Assembly (NCBI GenBank): GCA_031404815.1
Contig: JANNIH010000016.1
Location: 1-64,000 of the forward strand
Direction: 5' to 3'
DNA from: DASYKS01 sp031404815
GTDB lineage: Bacteria; Acidobacteriota; Thermoanaerobaculia; Multivoradales; UBA5704
DNA: 64,000 bases
Part shown: positions 32,648 to 41,723 of the stretch, one piece after another
Layout: every line of letters begins with the position of its first letter
How positions within the stretch are numbered: the stretch's first letter is position 1
The notes under the pieces: generated by a model
Told to the model about the DNA's origin: nothing
Databases searched by the model: none
The model's input: only the letters and a program-made list of their open reading frames with translations
Made by a program: the position numbers and the translations under genes

Positions 32648-32815
32648 ATGAACGAAGTCGTCGAGCGGACCGATCGGAGGGGAAGCGAGGAAAGCTCGCT
32701 CGAAGATTTATTGAAGGCGACTGGCGGGCTCTGGAAAGGGTCCGACGGGCTCACCTATCAACTCTCGATGCGATCCGAGTGGGAAGAGGAGCCCTGTCCC
32801 CGCTCTCAATCGTAG
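32648..32815 (+). CDS. small hypothetical protein (55 aa)
   Basis: A short reading frame begins at an ATG preceded by GAGGGGG at good spacing and encodes MNEVVERTDRRGSEESSLED, then LLKATGGLWKGSDGLTYQLS and an acidic end. The LLKATGGLWKGSDGL-x-YQ-x-x-MRSEWE pattern resembles small antitoxin-like or accessory proteins, but no toxin gene is adjacent. Its 3' end overlaps the end of the GT39 gene by 10 bp on the opposite strand. The ribosome site and natural amino-acid composition support it as real. Confidence 0.5.
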   Translation: MNEVVERTDRRGSEESSLEDLLKATGGLWKGSDGLTYQLSMRSEWEEEPCPRSQS

Positions 32816-34350
32816 TGCTTCACCCGCGGCCAGAGATCCGCGATCCGCCCCTTGAGGCCGCGGCAGAGGTGGATGTTCAGGCCGCTTTCGTAGGGCATGC
32901 AGTTGCGGCATTCGTAGATCGCGCCGAGGCGGACTTGCCGGAAGAGCTTGGCTAGGGTCGCCTGGTCGTCGCCGATCACGATCATGCAGCTGCCGTCGGC
33001 GCCGCGCGGTCCCCAGAGGTAGTAGTTGTTGTGGCCGGAGATCGCGTCGGGTAGGTCGTAGCGGTCGCCGAGCACCTCGATCGCGCCCGCTTCGCCGTAG
33101 TTCTGGCCGAAGATCGCGCAGCGGCTTCGCTCCGCCTCCGGGATCTGCTGCCAAACTTGGCCCACCGTCGCGGCGAGACCCTCCCAGCCGTGCATATCCG
33201 CGAAATGTTGCGGCAGCCGGCCCATCCGGTGGTTTTCGGACGAGCTCGGGGTCTCGCCGAGCGCGGCCTGATAGCGAATGAACGTCTCAACCGGCAGGAT
33301 CGGTAGCGTGAGCGGCGCGGTGATCGCGCCCCCTGCCGCGAGCAGCACCAGGATGGCGGCTTTCGGCCAGACGAGCTTCCGGCTCGCGAGCCAGCGGGAG
33401 AAGGCGAAGGCGCCGAGCGCGAACAGCAGCGGGTAGATCGGTGCCAGGTAGTAGGGCTTGCCCCCTTGGGCCACGAGCAGCGCGAAGATCGCGACATAAG
33501 CCACGGCGATCGCGCGGTAGCGTCGACCTCCTTCCGCGAACGCGCACCAGGCCAGCGCCCCGAGCCAGAGAGGGAGGGTGAACGGATGCACCTGCATCAC
33601 CTGCTTGGCGAGGAACGCGAGCGGCCCGTAGTGAACGTTCTTGTGCGCCGTGGCGTTCGCGACGAATTCGAAGAGGGGCCAGCCGTTGGCCGCCTGCCAG
33701 AGGAGATGAGGGGCGAACAGGGCGAGCGCGAGCGCGCCGCCGATCCAGGGCCAGCGGTTGGCGAGCAGGCGCCGCTCCGGCGTGAGTAGAAGACCGACGA
33801 CGACCCCGGCACCGAGGAACGCCACGCTGATCTTGTTCTCGAGACCGAGCCCGGTGATCGCGCCGAACAGCAGCCAGAGCCGCGGGTCGCCGCCGCGCAG
33901 GATCTTTAAGAGAACCCAGCCCGCGAGCGTCCAGACCAGGGCATCGAGGACGTTCATCGACAGGTAGTGGAAATTAAACAGGAAGACCGGGGCCGCGAGT
34001 GTGGCCAAGCTCGCGAGCGCTTCGGCGAACCGTCCGCCCCTCAAGTCTTTCGCGATCCGCCCGGCGAGGAACACCACGACCCCACCCGCGAGGATCGGCA
34101 GGATGCGTAAGCCCTCCGGTCGGGTACCGAACAGCGCCTCGGCGATCCGCGCGAACAGCGCGACGCCTGGAGGATGATCGACATACCCCCAGGCCAGGTG
34201 CCGCCCGCAGGCGATGTAGTAGAGCTCGTCGCGGAAGATGCCATAGCTGCCGATCGCCACGGCATGGAGGGCCACGCCGAACGCGGCGATCCAGAACGCA
34301 GGGGAGAAGAGCAGCTGCGAGCGCGGTGGGGAAACGTCCGGTTCGGCCAT
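32806..34350 (-). CDS. ArnT/PMT-like glycosyltransferase (GT39 family), membrane
   Basis: A 514-residue polytopic membrane protein with about eleven hydrophobic helices. The first periplasmic loop has the GT-C signature RDELYYIACGRHLAWGYVDH with the catalytic acidic pair (Asp-Glu), and NFHYLSMNVLDALVWTLAGW further on. Such enzymes transfer sugars from polyprenyl-phosphate donors to lipids, proteins or sugars at the outer face of the membrane. The C-terminal ~150 residues are soluble (IFGQNYGEAGAIEVLGDRYD, with three cysteines later), as in other members. The acceptor is unknown. It is divergent from the isocitrate dehydrogenase gene. Confidence 0.87.
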   Translation of the reverse strand: MAEPDVSPPRSQLLFSPAFWIAAFGVALHAVAIGSYGIFRDELYYIACGRHLAWGYVDHPPGVALFARIAEALFGTRPEGLRILPILAGGVVVFLAGRIAKDLRGGRFAEALASLATLAAPVFLFNFHYLSMNVLDALVWTLAGWVLLKILRGGDPRLWLLFGAITGLGLENKISVAFLGAGVVVGLLLTPERRLLANRWPWIGGALALALFAPHLLWQAANGWPLFEFVANATAHKNVHYGPLAFLAKQVMQVHPFTLPLWLGALAWCAFAEGGRRYRAIAVAYVAIFALLVAQGGKPYYLAPIYPLLFALGAFAFSRWLASRKLVWPKAAILVLLAAGGAITAPLTLPILPVETFIRYQAALGETPSSSENHRMGRLPQHFADMHGWEGLAATVGQVWQQIPEAERSRCAIFGQNYGEAGAIEVLGDRYDLPDAISGHNNYYLWGPRGADGSCMIVIGDDQATLAKLFRQVRLGAIYECRNCMPYESGLNIHLCRGLKGRIADLWPRVKHYD

Positions 34351-34489
34351 GGTTGAGGATCATGCCATGAGAGGCGGAACACCCGCCCGGGAGGGCTCGG
34401 GGGGGCCGTGATAATCTCTGCCGGGTTCTGCGGAGCGCAGTCGCGTTTCGCGTCCCTCCCCAAACCCCCGAGAGGCAGGTTTTTTCCGC

Positions 34490-35512
34490 ATGAGCCAGAC
34501 GATCACCGTACTCCCCGGCGACGGCATCGGGCCAGAGGTCACGAAAGCGACCCTCCGCGTGCTCGACGCCGCGGGCGCCGATCTCGACTATGAATTCCAC
34601 ACCGCGGGCGCCGAGGCGGTCGCGGCCGAAGGCGAGCCGTTGCCGGAGCGGGTGCTCGAATCGATCCGCCGCACCAAAGTTGCGCTCAAAGGTCCGATCA
34701 CCACCCAGGTGGGCAAGGGCTTCCAGTCGGTCAACGTGCAGCTGCGCCAGAAGCTCGACCTCTATGCCAACCTGCGCCCGACCCGCTCGCTCGAAAGCAT
34801 CAAGAGCCGGTTCGAAAACGTCGACATCATCGTCGTGCGGGAAAACACCGAGGACCTCTACGCCGGCCTGGAGCACACCGTGGTGCCCGGGGTGGTCGAG
34901 AGCCTGAAGATCATCACCGATGTCGCCTCGACGCGGATCGCGAAGTTCGCGTTCGAGTACGCCCGGCGTCACGGCCGCAAGCGAGTCACGGCGGTGCACA
35001 AGGCGAACCTCATGAAGCTCTCGGACGGTCTGTTCCTCTCCTGCTTCCGCAAGGTGGCGGCGGACTTTCCCGACATCGTTGCCGACGACAAGATCGTCGA
35101 CAACATGTGCATGCAGCTGGTGATGCGCCCTGAAGAGCAGGACGTCCTGCTGCTGCCCAATCTGTACGGCGACATCGTCTCCGATCTCTGCGCCGGCCTG
35201 GTCGGCGGCTTGGGCGTCGTGCCGGGAGCGAATCTGGGGCTGGAAGTGGGCGTCTTCGAAGCGGTCCACGGCAGCGCGCCGGATATCGCGGGCAAAGATC
35301 TCGCGAACCCGCTCGCCATGATCCGCTCTTCAATCCTGATGCTCTGGCACTTGAAGAAGGACGAAGCCGCCGCCCGCGTCCGCGCCGCGCTGCGCGACGT
35401 GATCGTGCGCCAGAAGATCCGCACCCGCGATCTCGGCGGCGACGCTTCGACCTCCGGGTTTGCCGACGCGGTGGTGGCCGCCATTGAGGCGGGAGTCACC
35501 GCGACGGCCTAA
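34490..35512 (+). CDS. NAD-dependent isocitrate dehydrogenase
   Basis: A 340-residue enzyme of the isocitrate/isopropylmalate dehydrogenase family, oxidising isocitrate to 2-oxoglutarate in the TCA cycle. ITVLPGDGIGPEV and ALKGPITTQVGKGFQSVNVQ bind substrate; VVRENTEDLYAGLEHTVVPG is the form found in NAD-linked isocitrate dehydrogenases (IDH3-like); VHKANLMKLSDGLFL and LLLPNLYGDIVSDLCAGLVG give the metal-binding Asp residues; EAVHGSAPDIAGKDLANPLA is the cofactor site. The sequence favours isocitrate over isopropylmalate. A short hairpin follows the gene. Confidence 0.9.
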   Translation: MSQTITVLPGDGIGPEVTKATLRVLDAAGADLDYEFHTAGAEAVAAEGEPLPERVLESIRRTKVALKGPITTQVGKGFQSVNVQLRQKLDLYANLRPTRSLESIKSRFENVDIIVVRENTEDLYAGLEHTVVPGVVESLKIITDVASTRIAKFAFEYARRHGRKRVTAVHKANLMKLSDGLFLSCFRKVAADFPDIVADDKIVDNMCMQLVMRPEEQDVLLLPNLYGDIVSDLCAGLVGGLGVVPGANLGLEVGVFEAVHGSAPDIAGKDLANPLAMIRSSILMLWHLKKDEAAARVRAALRDVIVRQKIRTRDLGGDASTSGFADAVVAAIEAGVTATA

Positions 35513-35532
35513 GACATGAGATCGTCACACTA

Positions 35533-35555
35533 GGGCGGGCGCGAGATGCCCGCCC
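35533..35555 (+). terminator. possible weak terminator hairpin
   Basis: An 8-bp GC stem (gggcgggc and gcccgccc) with a 7-nt loop lies 20 bp after the isocitrate dehydrogenase stop. No T run follows directly (gggtgacttt), so it could be a weak terminator or an RNA-stabilising stem. The same hairpin sits about 30 bp before the next ATG. Confidence 0.35.
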
Positions 35556-35585
35556 GGGTGACTTTGCGCTTGCGAGAGAGACGCC

Positions 35586-37613
35586 ATGACCGAGCCGGTT
35601 GCCAGCACGCCCTCCCTGATCTCGACCCTCGCCACCGCCTGCCCGTTCGACTGCCCCGACGCTTGCAGCCTGGAGGTGCGGGTGGAGGACGGCCGGGTGG
35701 TAAAAATCGACGGCAGCCACGCCAATCCCTACACCGCGGGCTACATCTGCGCCAAGGTGCGCCGCTTCCCCGAAGCGGTCTACGGTCCCGATCGCGTGCT
35801 CCATCCGCTCCGCCGAGTCGGAAACAAAGGCGAGGGGCGGTTCGAGCGGATCTCTTGGGATCAGACGCTGGGCGAGATCGCCGAAAGGATGGCGGCGGTT
35901 CGGACGGCCGGCGGGGGCGAGGCGATCCTGCCGCTCTGTTACGGCGGCTCGAACGGCTTGCTCACGCACGACGCGGTCGATGCGCGGCTGTTTCGACGGC
36001 TCGGCGCCTCGCGGCTCGCTCCGACCGTCTGCGCCGCTCCTACCCGCCGGGTGGCCACCGCACTGTACGGGCGGATGGCGGGGGTGGCGCCGCAAGATTT
36101 TCGCTACTCGCGACTGATCGTGGTCTGGGGGACCAACCCCTCGGCTTCCGGCATCCACCTCGTGCCGCCAATCCGCGACGCCCGCGCGGCAGGGGCGAAG
36201 CTGGTGGTGATCGACCCGCGCCGGACGCCGCTCGCCAAACAGGCCGATCTGCACCTAGCGGTCCGGCCGGGCACCGATCTCGCCGTGGCGCTTGCCCTCC
36301 ACCGACATCTGTTCCACACCGGAGCGGCCGATCTCGAATTCCTCCGTTCCGCGACCGACGGCTGGGAAGAGCTGGAGCGCCGCGCGGAAGGCTGGACCTT
36401 CGAGCGCGCGGCGGAAGTCTCCGGCGTGCCGGCCGCGGATCTCGAGGCGTTCGCCGCCTGGTACGCCGAGATCTCCCCTGCGGTGATCCGCGTCGGCTGG
36501 GGGAGCGAGCGCAACCGCAACGGCGGTTCGGCCACCGCGGCGGTGATGGCGTTGCCTGCGGTGGCCGGAAAGTTCGGCGTTCGGGGCGGCGGGTACTTGC
36601 AGAACAATTCAGGGATCTGGAACCACCAGATCGACGGCGCGGGCACGATCGCCGAGCCGGAGCCTGCGACCCGGCTGATCAACATGAACAAGATCGGTGA
36701 GGTGCTGCTCGAAGCCGAGCCGCCGGTCGAGCTGCTGTTCATCTACAACTGCAACCCGGCGATGACCCTGCCGAACCAAGAGAAAGTCTTGCGCGGCTTT
36801 GCCCGCGAGGATCTGTTCACGGTGGTGTTCGATCCGTTCCTGACCGATTCGGCGCTCTGGGCGGACATCGTGCTCCCGGCGACCACCTTCCTCGAGCACC
36901 AGGAGCTGACCCGAAGCTACGGCGCGATGTTGCTCCAAGACGCACCTGCGGTGGCCGATCGGGTGGGCGAAGCGCGCCCGAACTACGAGGTGTTCGGCGA
37001 GCTGCTCGAACGGCTCGGACTCGCGCGGGCGGACGACGCGGTGGCTCCCGAGGCGTTGCGTGCCAAGCTGCTCGGCGCGAGCGACGCGACTTGGCGGGCG
37101 CTAGACCGGGAGGCGGTGGCGTTTCCGCCGTTCGGATCGACGCCGATCCAGATGGTCGACGAATTGCCGCGCACCCCCGACCGCAAGATTCACCTGTTCC
37201 CAGCCGACCTCGACGCCGAGGCACCGGGGGGGCTCTACGGTTTCCTGGACAATCGTTCGAACTTAGGGTTCCCGCTCACTCTGCTGTCGCCCGCGACGGG
37301 CAAGACGATCAGCTCGAGCCTCGGCCAGTTGGTCAAGGAGCCGGCCGCGGTCGATCTCCATCCGGACGACGCCGAGGCACGCGGGCTCGAATCGGGCGCC
37401 GCCGTACGGGTCTGGAACGATCTCGGCGAGGTCCACTGCCTCCTGCGCGTGACCACCGAAGTGCGCCCGGGGGTCGCCTCGCTAGCCAAAGGGTTCTGGG
37501 CGCGCCACACCGCGAACGGCCGCACCGCCAACGCGCTTGCGCCCGATACCCTGACCGATTTAGGGGGCGGCGCCTGCTTCAACGACGCACGGGTGGAAGT
37601 GGCAGCGAGATAG
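35586..37613 (+). CDS. molybdopterin oxidoreductase (formate dehydrogenase-like)
   Basis: A 675-residue cytoplasmic member of the DMSO reductase superfamily. An N-terminal [4Fe-4S] site is formed by Cys19, Cys23, Cys27 and Cys55 (CPFDCPDAC, YICAK). It is followed by FERISWDQTLGEIAERM, the bis-MGD-binding regions (LIVVWGTNPSASGIH, KLVVIDPRRTPLAKQADLHL, VRPGTDLAVALALHRHL), and the C-terminal molydopterin-binding beta barrel from about residue 560 (DDAEARGLESGAAVRVWNDL). There is no Tat signal and no electron-transfer subunit next to it, so its partner and substrate are unknown. The position usually holding Sec/Cys/Ser as Mo ligand cannot be assigned safely by eye. rarA begins 6 bp downstream. 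Confidence 0.87.
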   Translation: MTEPVASTPSLISTLATACPFDCPDACSLEVRVEDGRVVKIDGSHANPYTAGYICAKVRRFPEAVYGPDRVLHPLRRVGNKGEGRFERISWDQTLGEIAERMAAVRTAGGGEAILPLCYGGSNGLLTHDAVDARLFRRLGASRLAPTVCAAPTRRVATALYGRMAGVAPQDFRYSRLIVVWGTNPSASGIHLVPPIRDARAAGAKLVVIDPRRTPLAKQADLHLAVRPGTDLAVALALHRHLFHTGAADLEFLRSATDGWEELERRAEGWTFERAAEVSGVPAADLEAFAAWYAEISPAVIRVGWGSERNRNGGSATAAVMALPAVAGKFGVRGGGYLQNNSGIWNHQIDGAGTIAEPEPATRLINMNKIGEVLLEAEPPVELLFIYNCNPAMTLPNQEKVLRGFAREDLFTVVFDPFLTDSALWADIVLPATTFLEHQELTRSYGAMLLQDAPAVADRVGEARPNYEVFGELLERLGLARADDAVAPEALRAKLLGASDATWRALDREAVAFPPFGSTPIQMVDELPRTPDRKIHLFPADLDAEAPGGLYGFLDNRSNLGFPLTLLSPATGKTISSSLGQLVKEPAAVDLHPDDAEARGLESGAAVRVWNDLGEVHCLLRVTTEVRPGVASLAKGFWARHTANGRTANALAPDTLTDLGGGACFNDARVEVAAR

Positions 37614-37618
37614 GCCGG

Positions 37619-38980
37619 ATGGCCACCCTCTTCGACGATCAGGAGCCTCCGAAAACGGCAGCGGTGCCCGAACCCGGCCCGGGTTCGCCGTTGCCGGAGC
37701 GGATGCGTCCGCGCAACCTCGACGAGATCGCGGGACAGGAGGCGGTGGTCGGCCCGGACGGCTTCTTGCGCCGCGCGATCGCTTCGGATCGGGTGCCGTC
37801 GCTGGTGTTCTGGGGGCCGCCCGGCTGCGGCAAGACCACCCTCGCCCGGGTGATCGCGGCGGCCACCGCAGCGCGTTTCGTGCCGTTCTCTGCGGTGACC
37901 TCCGGAATCAAAGAGGTCAAAGACGTGATGGCCGAGGCGGCCGAGCACCGCCGCCGGACGGGCAAGCGAACGCTTCTTTTCGTCGACGAAATCCACCGCT
38001 TCAACCGCGCGCAGCAGGACGCGTTCCTCCCCTACGTCGAGCGCGGCGACATCGTGCTCGTCGGGGCGACCACCGAGAACCCTTCCTTCGAGATCAACGC
38101 CGCGCTCCTCTCCCGCTCGCGGGTGGTGGTGCTCGAACCGATCGGCGCCGAGGCGCTCGGCGGTCTGCTCCGCCGCGCGCTCGACGATCCTGATCGTGGA
38201 TTGGGCGCTTTGGGCCTGGGCGCCGACGACGAGGCGCTGGATTCGCTCGCGCAACTCGCCTCGGGCGACGCGCGGAAGGCCTTGAATCTTTTGGAGCTCG
38301 CCGCGGCGGACGCGGTGGAGGAGGGGCTCGCGGCACTTAATGTCGAGTCGGTCCGCCGGGTCGCGCAAAAGAAGGTCCTGCTCTACGACAAGTCGGGCGA
38401 AGAGCACTTCAACCTGATCTCGGCGCTCCACAAGTCGCTGCGCGAGAGCGACCCGGACGCCGCGCTCTATTGGCTCGGCCGGATGCTCGCAGCGGGCGAG
38501 GAGCCGCTCTACCTCGCGCGGCGGATGATCCGCTTCGCGAGCGAAGACATCGGCCTCGCCGATCCGAACGCGCTGGTTCAAACGCTCGCCGCCGCCGACG
38601 CCTACCACCGCCTGGGCAGCCCGGAGGGCGAGCTCGCGATCTCTCAGGCGTGCCTCTACCTCGCCCTCGCGCCGAAGAGCAACGCGGTCTATGCCGCCAC
38701 GAAGCGGGTTCGCCAGACGATCGAAGAGCGCCCGGCCGAACCGGTGCCGCCGGTGATCCGCAACGCCCCGACCCGCCTGATGGCCGGCCTCGGCTACGGC
38801 AAAGGGTACGTCTACGCCCCCGATACGGAAGAGGGCGTCGGAGGTCTCGACTGCCTCCCGCAAGCGCTCCAAGGCACCCGCTTCTATCAGCCGAAAGGGG
38901 AAGGCTTCGAAGCCCGCTTGAAGGAGCGGATGGAGAAGTTCCGCGCCCTGCGGGAGGCGGCGCGGGGGAAGCGGGGATAG
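37619..38980 (+). CDS. rarA: replication-associated recombination protein RarA (MgsA)
   Basis: A 453-residue AAA+ ATPase acting at stalled replication forks, related to clamp-loader ATPases. LPERMRPRNLDEIAGQ, Walker A FWGPPGCGKTTLAR (about residues 66-74), Walker B LLFVDEIHRFNRAQQDAFLP, sensor 1 LVGATTENPSFEINAALLSR and sensor 2 GDARKALNLLELA are all present. The C-terminal tetramerisation domain follows (DPDAALYWLGRMLAAGEEPL, RRMIRFASEDIGLADPNAL), ending YQPKGEGFEARLKERMEKFR. The ATG at 37619 immediately follows the molybdopterin gene; the open frame extending upstream is only a shadow. Confidence 0.94.
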   Translation: MATLFDDQEPPKTAAVPEPGPGSPLPERMRPRNLDEIAGQEAVVGPDGFLRRAIASDRVPSLVFWGPPGCGKTTLARVIAAATAARFVPFSAVTSGIKEVKDVMAEAAEHRRRTGKRTLLFVDEIHRFNRAQQDAFLPYVERGDIVLVGATTENPSFEINAALLSRSRVVVLEPIGAEALGGLLRRALDDPDRGLGALGLGADDEALDSLAQLASGDARKALNLLELAAADAVEEGLAALNVESVRRVAQKKVLLYDKSGEEHFNLISALHKSLRESDPDAALYWLGRMLAAGEEPLYLARRMIRFASEDIGLADPNALVQTLAAADAYHRLGSPEGELAISQACLYLALAPKSNAVYAATKRVRQTIEERPAEPVPPVIRNAPTRLMAGLGYGKGYVYAPDTEEGVGGLDCLPQALQGTRFYQPKGEGFEARLKERMEKFRALREAARGKRG

Positions 38981-38989
38981 TATCCGCCG

Positions 38990-40333
38990 ATGCCAACCCC
39001 CCGAGAGGTTCCTCCGGTCCGCCCGCGCGAGATCGTCAGCTGGGCGATGTTCGATTTCGCCAATTCGAGCTACACGACGATCATCGTCACCGTCGCTTAC
39101 GGCGTCTTCTTCACCACTCTGATCGCACCGGCCAACCGTGGCGACTTCCTGTGGGGGAGCGCGATCGCGCTGGCGAATTTTTTTGTTCTGCTGTTGTCGC
39201 CGATGATCGGCGCGGTTGCCGACGACTCCGGGAGAAAGAAGCAGTTCTTGTTTGTGACTTACGCGACCTGCGTGGTGGGTACGGCGTTGCTCTGGTTTGT
39301 CACCCCGGGGCATGTTGCGCTCGGTCTTGCGTTATTCGTGATCTCGTTCGTCGGATTCTCGTTCGGCGAAAATCTGACGGCGGCGTTCCTGCCCGAGATC
39401 TCGAAGCCGGAGACCGTGGGCAAGATCTCCGGCTTCGGTTGGGGACTTGGCTACCTGGGCGGCCTGGTCGCTCTGCTCCTCGTCCTCCCTCTCCTCGCGG
39501 GGGACATGAAGATCGAGAACCTTGGCAATCTGCGCCTTGCTTGGCTCGTGACCGCCGCCTTCTTCGGCGTCGCAGCGATACCGACGTTCCTCTTCCTGAG
39601 GGAACGGGCGCCGCTCGGCGCCGGCTCTCTTGGCGACTACGTTCGAGCCGGTTTCGGCCGCCTTCGAGAGACCGCCCACTCGATGCGGCGCTTCACCGAG
39701 CTCGGCCGCTTTCTCTCGGTGTTCTTCGTCTACTCCTGCGGCCTTTCCTCAGTGTTCGCATTCTCCGGGATCTTCGCTTCGAAGACTCTCGGTTTCACCA
39801 ACATCGAGCTGCTGAAGCTTTTCATCTTTCTCCAGCTCTCGGCGGCTGCTGGCTCGTTCGGTTTTGGCTTCATCCAGGATCGTTTGGGTGCGGTCAACAC
39901 GATCCGGATCACCCTCGTTCTTTGGATCCTCGTCTGTATCGGGGTCTATTCCTGCGGCGATGGCAAGGGCTTGGTCTTCGGCGGTTTGACCGGCAAACAG
40001 ATGTTCTGGATCGTCAGCATGTTTTCCGGGGTTGCCATCGGCTCACTGCAATCGGCATCTCGCGGCTTGGTGGGCCTGTTCTCACCGGCCGAGAAAAGCG
40101 GCGAATTCTTCGGCTTCTGGGGGCTCGCCGGCAAGTCGGCTTATATGGTGGGGCCGTTCGTGTTCGGCTTGATCTCGACCGCAACGGGCTCCCAGCGGAT
40201 CGCGATGCTGTCTACCGGCGTGTTCTTCCTGCTCGGTCTGTTCGCCATGCGTTTCGTCTCCGAGCAGCGCGGTCGGGCCGCCGTGGTCGCCTGGCAGGCG
40301 GAGAAGGAAGCCGGGCATGCGGCCGAGGCCTGA
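38990..40333 (+). CDS. MFS transporter, UMF1/Atg22-like family
   Basis: A 447-residue, 12-helix major facilitator protein of the UMF1 type. It starts with the signature SWAMFDFANSSYTTIIVTVA and carries LSPMIGAVADDSGRKKQFLF (MFS motif A equivalent), GFGWGLGYLGGLVALLL, FFVYSCGLSSVFAFSGIFAS and QSASRGLVGLFSPAEKSGEF. Homologues include yeast vacuolar amino-acid effluxer Atg22; bacterial substrates are unknown. Codon use in this gene is a little less GC-rich than in rarA upstream. Its stop overlaps the start of the acyltransferase gene by 17 bp. Confidence 0.9.
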   Translation: MPTPREVPPVRPREIVSWAMFDFANSSYTTIIVTVAYGVFFTTLIAPANRGDFLWGSAIALANFFVLLLSPMIGAVADDSGRKKQFLFVTYATCVVGTALLWFVTPGHVALGLALFVISFVGFSFGENLTAAFLPEISKPETVGKISGFGWGLGYLGGLVALLLVLPLLAGDMKIENLGNLRLAWLVTAAFFGVAAIPTFLFLRERAPLGAGSLGDYVRAGFGRLRETAHSMRRFTELGRFLSVFFVYSCGLSSVFAFSGIFASKTLGFTNIELLKLFIFLQLSAAAGSFGFGFIQDRLGAVNTIRITLVLWILVCIGVYSCGDGKGLVFGGLTGKQMFWIVSMFSGVAIGSLQSASRGLVGLFSPAEKSGEFFGFWGLAGKSAYMVGPFVFGLISTATGSQRIAMLSTGVFFLLGLFAMRFVSEQRGRAAVVAWQAEKEAGHAAEA

Positions 40334-41723
40334 CCTGATCGCCGCGTTCTCGCGGCGTCTATTGAACGTCTTCTTCCGCAGCCTTGAAGTGGCCGGCGCG
40401 GAGCGCATTCCGCGCGACCGGCCGCTGCTTTTGGTCGCCAACCATGTCAACGGTCTGATCGATCCGGCGTTGATCCTCGGACCGCTGCCGGTCTATCCGC
40501 GCTTCTTGGGCAAGAACACGCTCTGGAAGATCCCGCTCTTGCGGCCGATGCTCTCTCTGGCGGGAGTGATCCCGGTGATCCGTCAGCAGGACGTGGCGGG
40601 CACCGAGGCCGATCCCGGCAGCCGTAGGAGTGCCAACGACGAGGCGTTCGGCAAAGCCTACGAGCTGTTGGCCGCAGGGGGGGCGCTCGCGCTGTTCCCC
40701 GAAGGGAAGAGCCACAACGAGCCCGGCCTCCAACCGCTCAAGACGGGGGCTGCGCGCATTCTGCTCGAAGCGGAGCGGCAGACGCCGGGCTTGGGGGTTC
40801 GGATCGTGCCGGTCGGGCTCCATTTCGATCGCAAGCACAAATTTCGCTCGCGCGCCTTCGTGCTGGTGGGCGAGGCCGTCGATCCCGCCGCCGAGGTGGC
40901 CGCCTATCTAGCCGCCGGAGGCGCTGACCGCCAGGCGGTCCAGGCCCTCACCGAGCGGATCGACGAGGCGCTCCGCTCGGTGACGCTCAGCCTGTCGTCG
41001 TGGGAAGAGGCACGTCTGATCGCCCGCGCCGCCGAGGTCTGGGCGCGCCCGGGGCCGCATGAACCGCCGCGCACCCGGCCGCTCGACGAGCTGGTGCCGG
41101 TCCGCCAAGCGGTCGCCGCGGGGTATCGCGAACTTTCCGCCCGGGCGCCCGAGCGGGTGGCCGCGGTGGCCAAGGCGGTGCGGGGGTACGACCGGTTGCT
41201 CTCGGCCTGCCGCCTTTCCGATGCCCAGGTGGCGACCGACTATCCGGCGTCCCCGGCGCTCCGCTTCGTCGCCGGGTCGCTCTGGCGGCTGCTGCTTCAC
41301 CTGCCGCTCGCGGCGGTCGGGACGCTGTTGAACGTGGTGCCCTATCAGGTGGTCGGCTGGATCGCCCATCGCGAGGGGCGGAAGGCGGAAGATCAGGAGG
41401 CGACCTACAAGCTGCTCGGCTCGATCGTCCTCTATCCCCTAGCTTGGGGGGCGGAGGCCGCCCTGGCGGGCTGGCGCTTCGGGGGGTGGTGGGCGCTCGC
41501 GGTGGCGATCGCCGCTCCGGTCGCAGGCTGGAGCGCGCTCCGGTTCTTCGAAGGGGGGCTCCGCTTCGTGCGCGAGGCGCGCGGGTTTCTCGTTTTGAAG
41601 ACGCGCGTCGATCTAAAACGGGAGCTGCGCGAGCGGCGCGCCGAGGTGGTGCGCGGTTTGGAGGAGCTGGCTGCGCGGGTCGGGGCGGGGGAGGTTCAAT
41701 CCTCGGTGATCGGAACGTTGTAG
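40317..41723 (+). CDS. PlsC-like lysophospholipid/glycerol-phosphate acyltransferase
   Basis: A 468-residue protein with an N-terminal PlsC acyltransferase domain: NHVNGLID (catalytic His43 and Asp49), FLGKNTLWKIPLLRPML, GVIPVIRQQD and FPEGKSHNEPGLQPLKTGAA (glycerol-phosphate binding). After about residue 230 comes a helical region, then two or more membrane helices (LWRLLLHLPLAAVGTLLNVV, ALAVAIAAPVAGWSAL). This long C-terminal extension is typical of a two-part acyltransferase family, where it probably anchors the enzyme. It would acylate lysophosphatidate or a related lipid. Its 3' end overlaps the anti-sigma factor gene on the other strand by 28 bp. Confidence 0.87.
   Translation: MRPRPDLIAAFSRRLLNVFFRSLEVAGAERIPRDRPLLLVANHVNGLIDPALILGPLPVYPRFLGKNTLWKIPLLRPMLSLAGVIPVIRQQDVAGTEADPGSRRSANDEAFGKAYELLAAGGALALFPEGKSHNEPGLQPLKTGAARILLEAERQTPGLGVRIVPVGLHFDRKHKFRSRAFVLVGEAVDPAAEVAAYLAAGGADRQAVQALTERIDEALRSVTLSLSSWEEARLIARAAEVWARPGPHEPPRTRPLDELVPVRQAVAAGYRELSARAPERVAAVAKAVRGYDRLLSACRLSDAQVATDYPASPALRFVAGSLWRLLLHLPLAAVGTLLNVVPYQVVGWIAHREGRKAEDQEATYKLLGSIVLYPLAWGAEAALAGWRFGGWWALAVAIAAPVAGWSALRFFEGGLRFVREARGFLVLKTRVDLKRELRERRAEVVRGLEELAARVGAGEVQSSVIGTL

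Noticed and set aside
37091..37618. rarA start 176 codons upstream
   Set aside because: That extension is an out-of-frame reading of the molybdopterin gene; rarA similarity begins at the ATG at 37619.
37235..39313. 692-residue open frame antisense to the molybdopterin and rarA genes
   Set aside because: Shadow of two well-supported genes; no protein family features.
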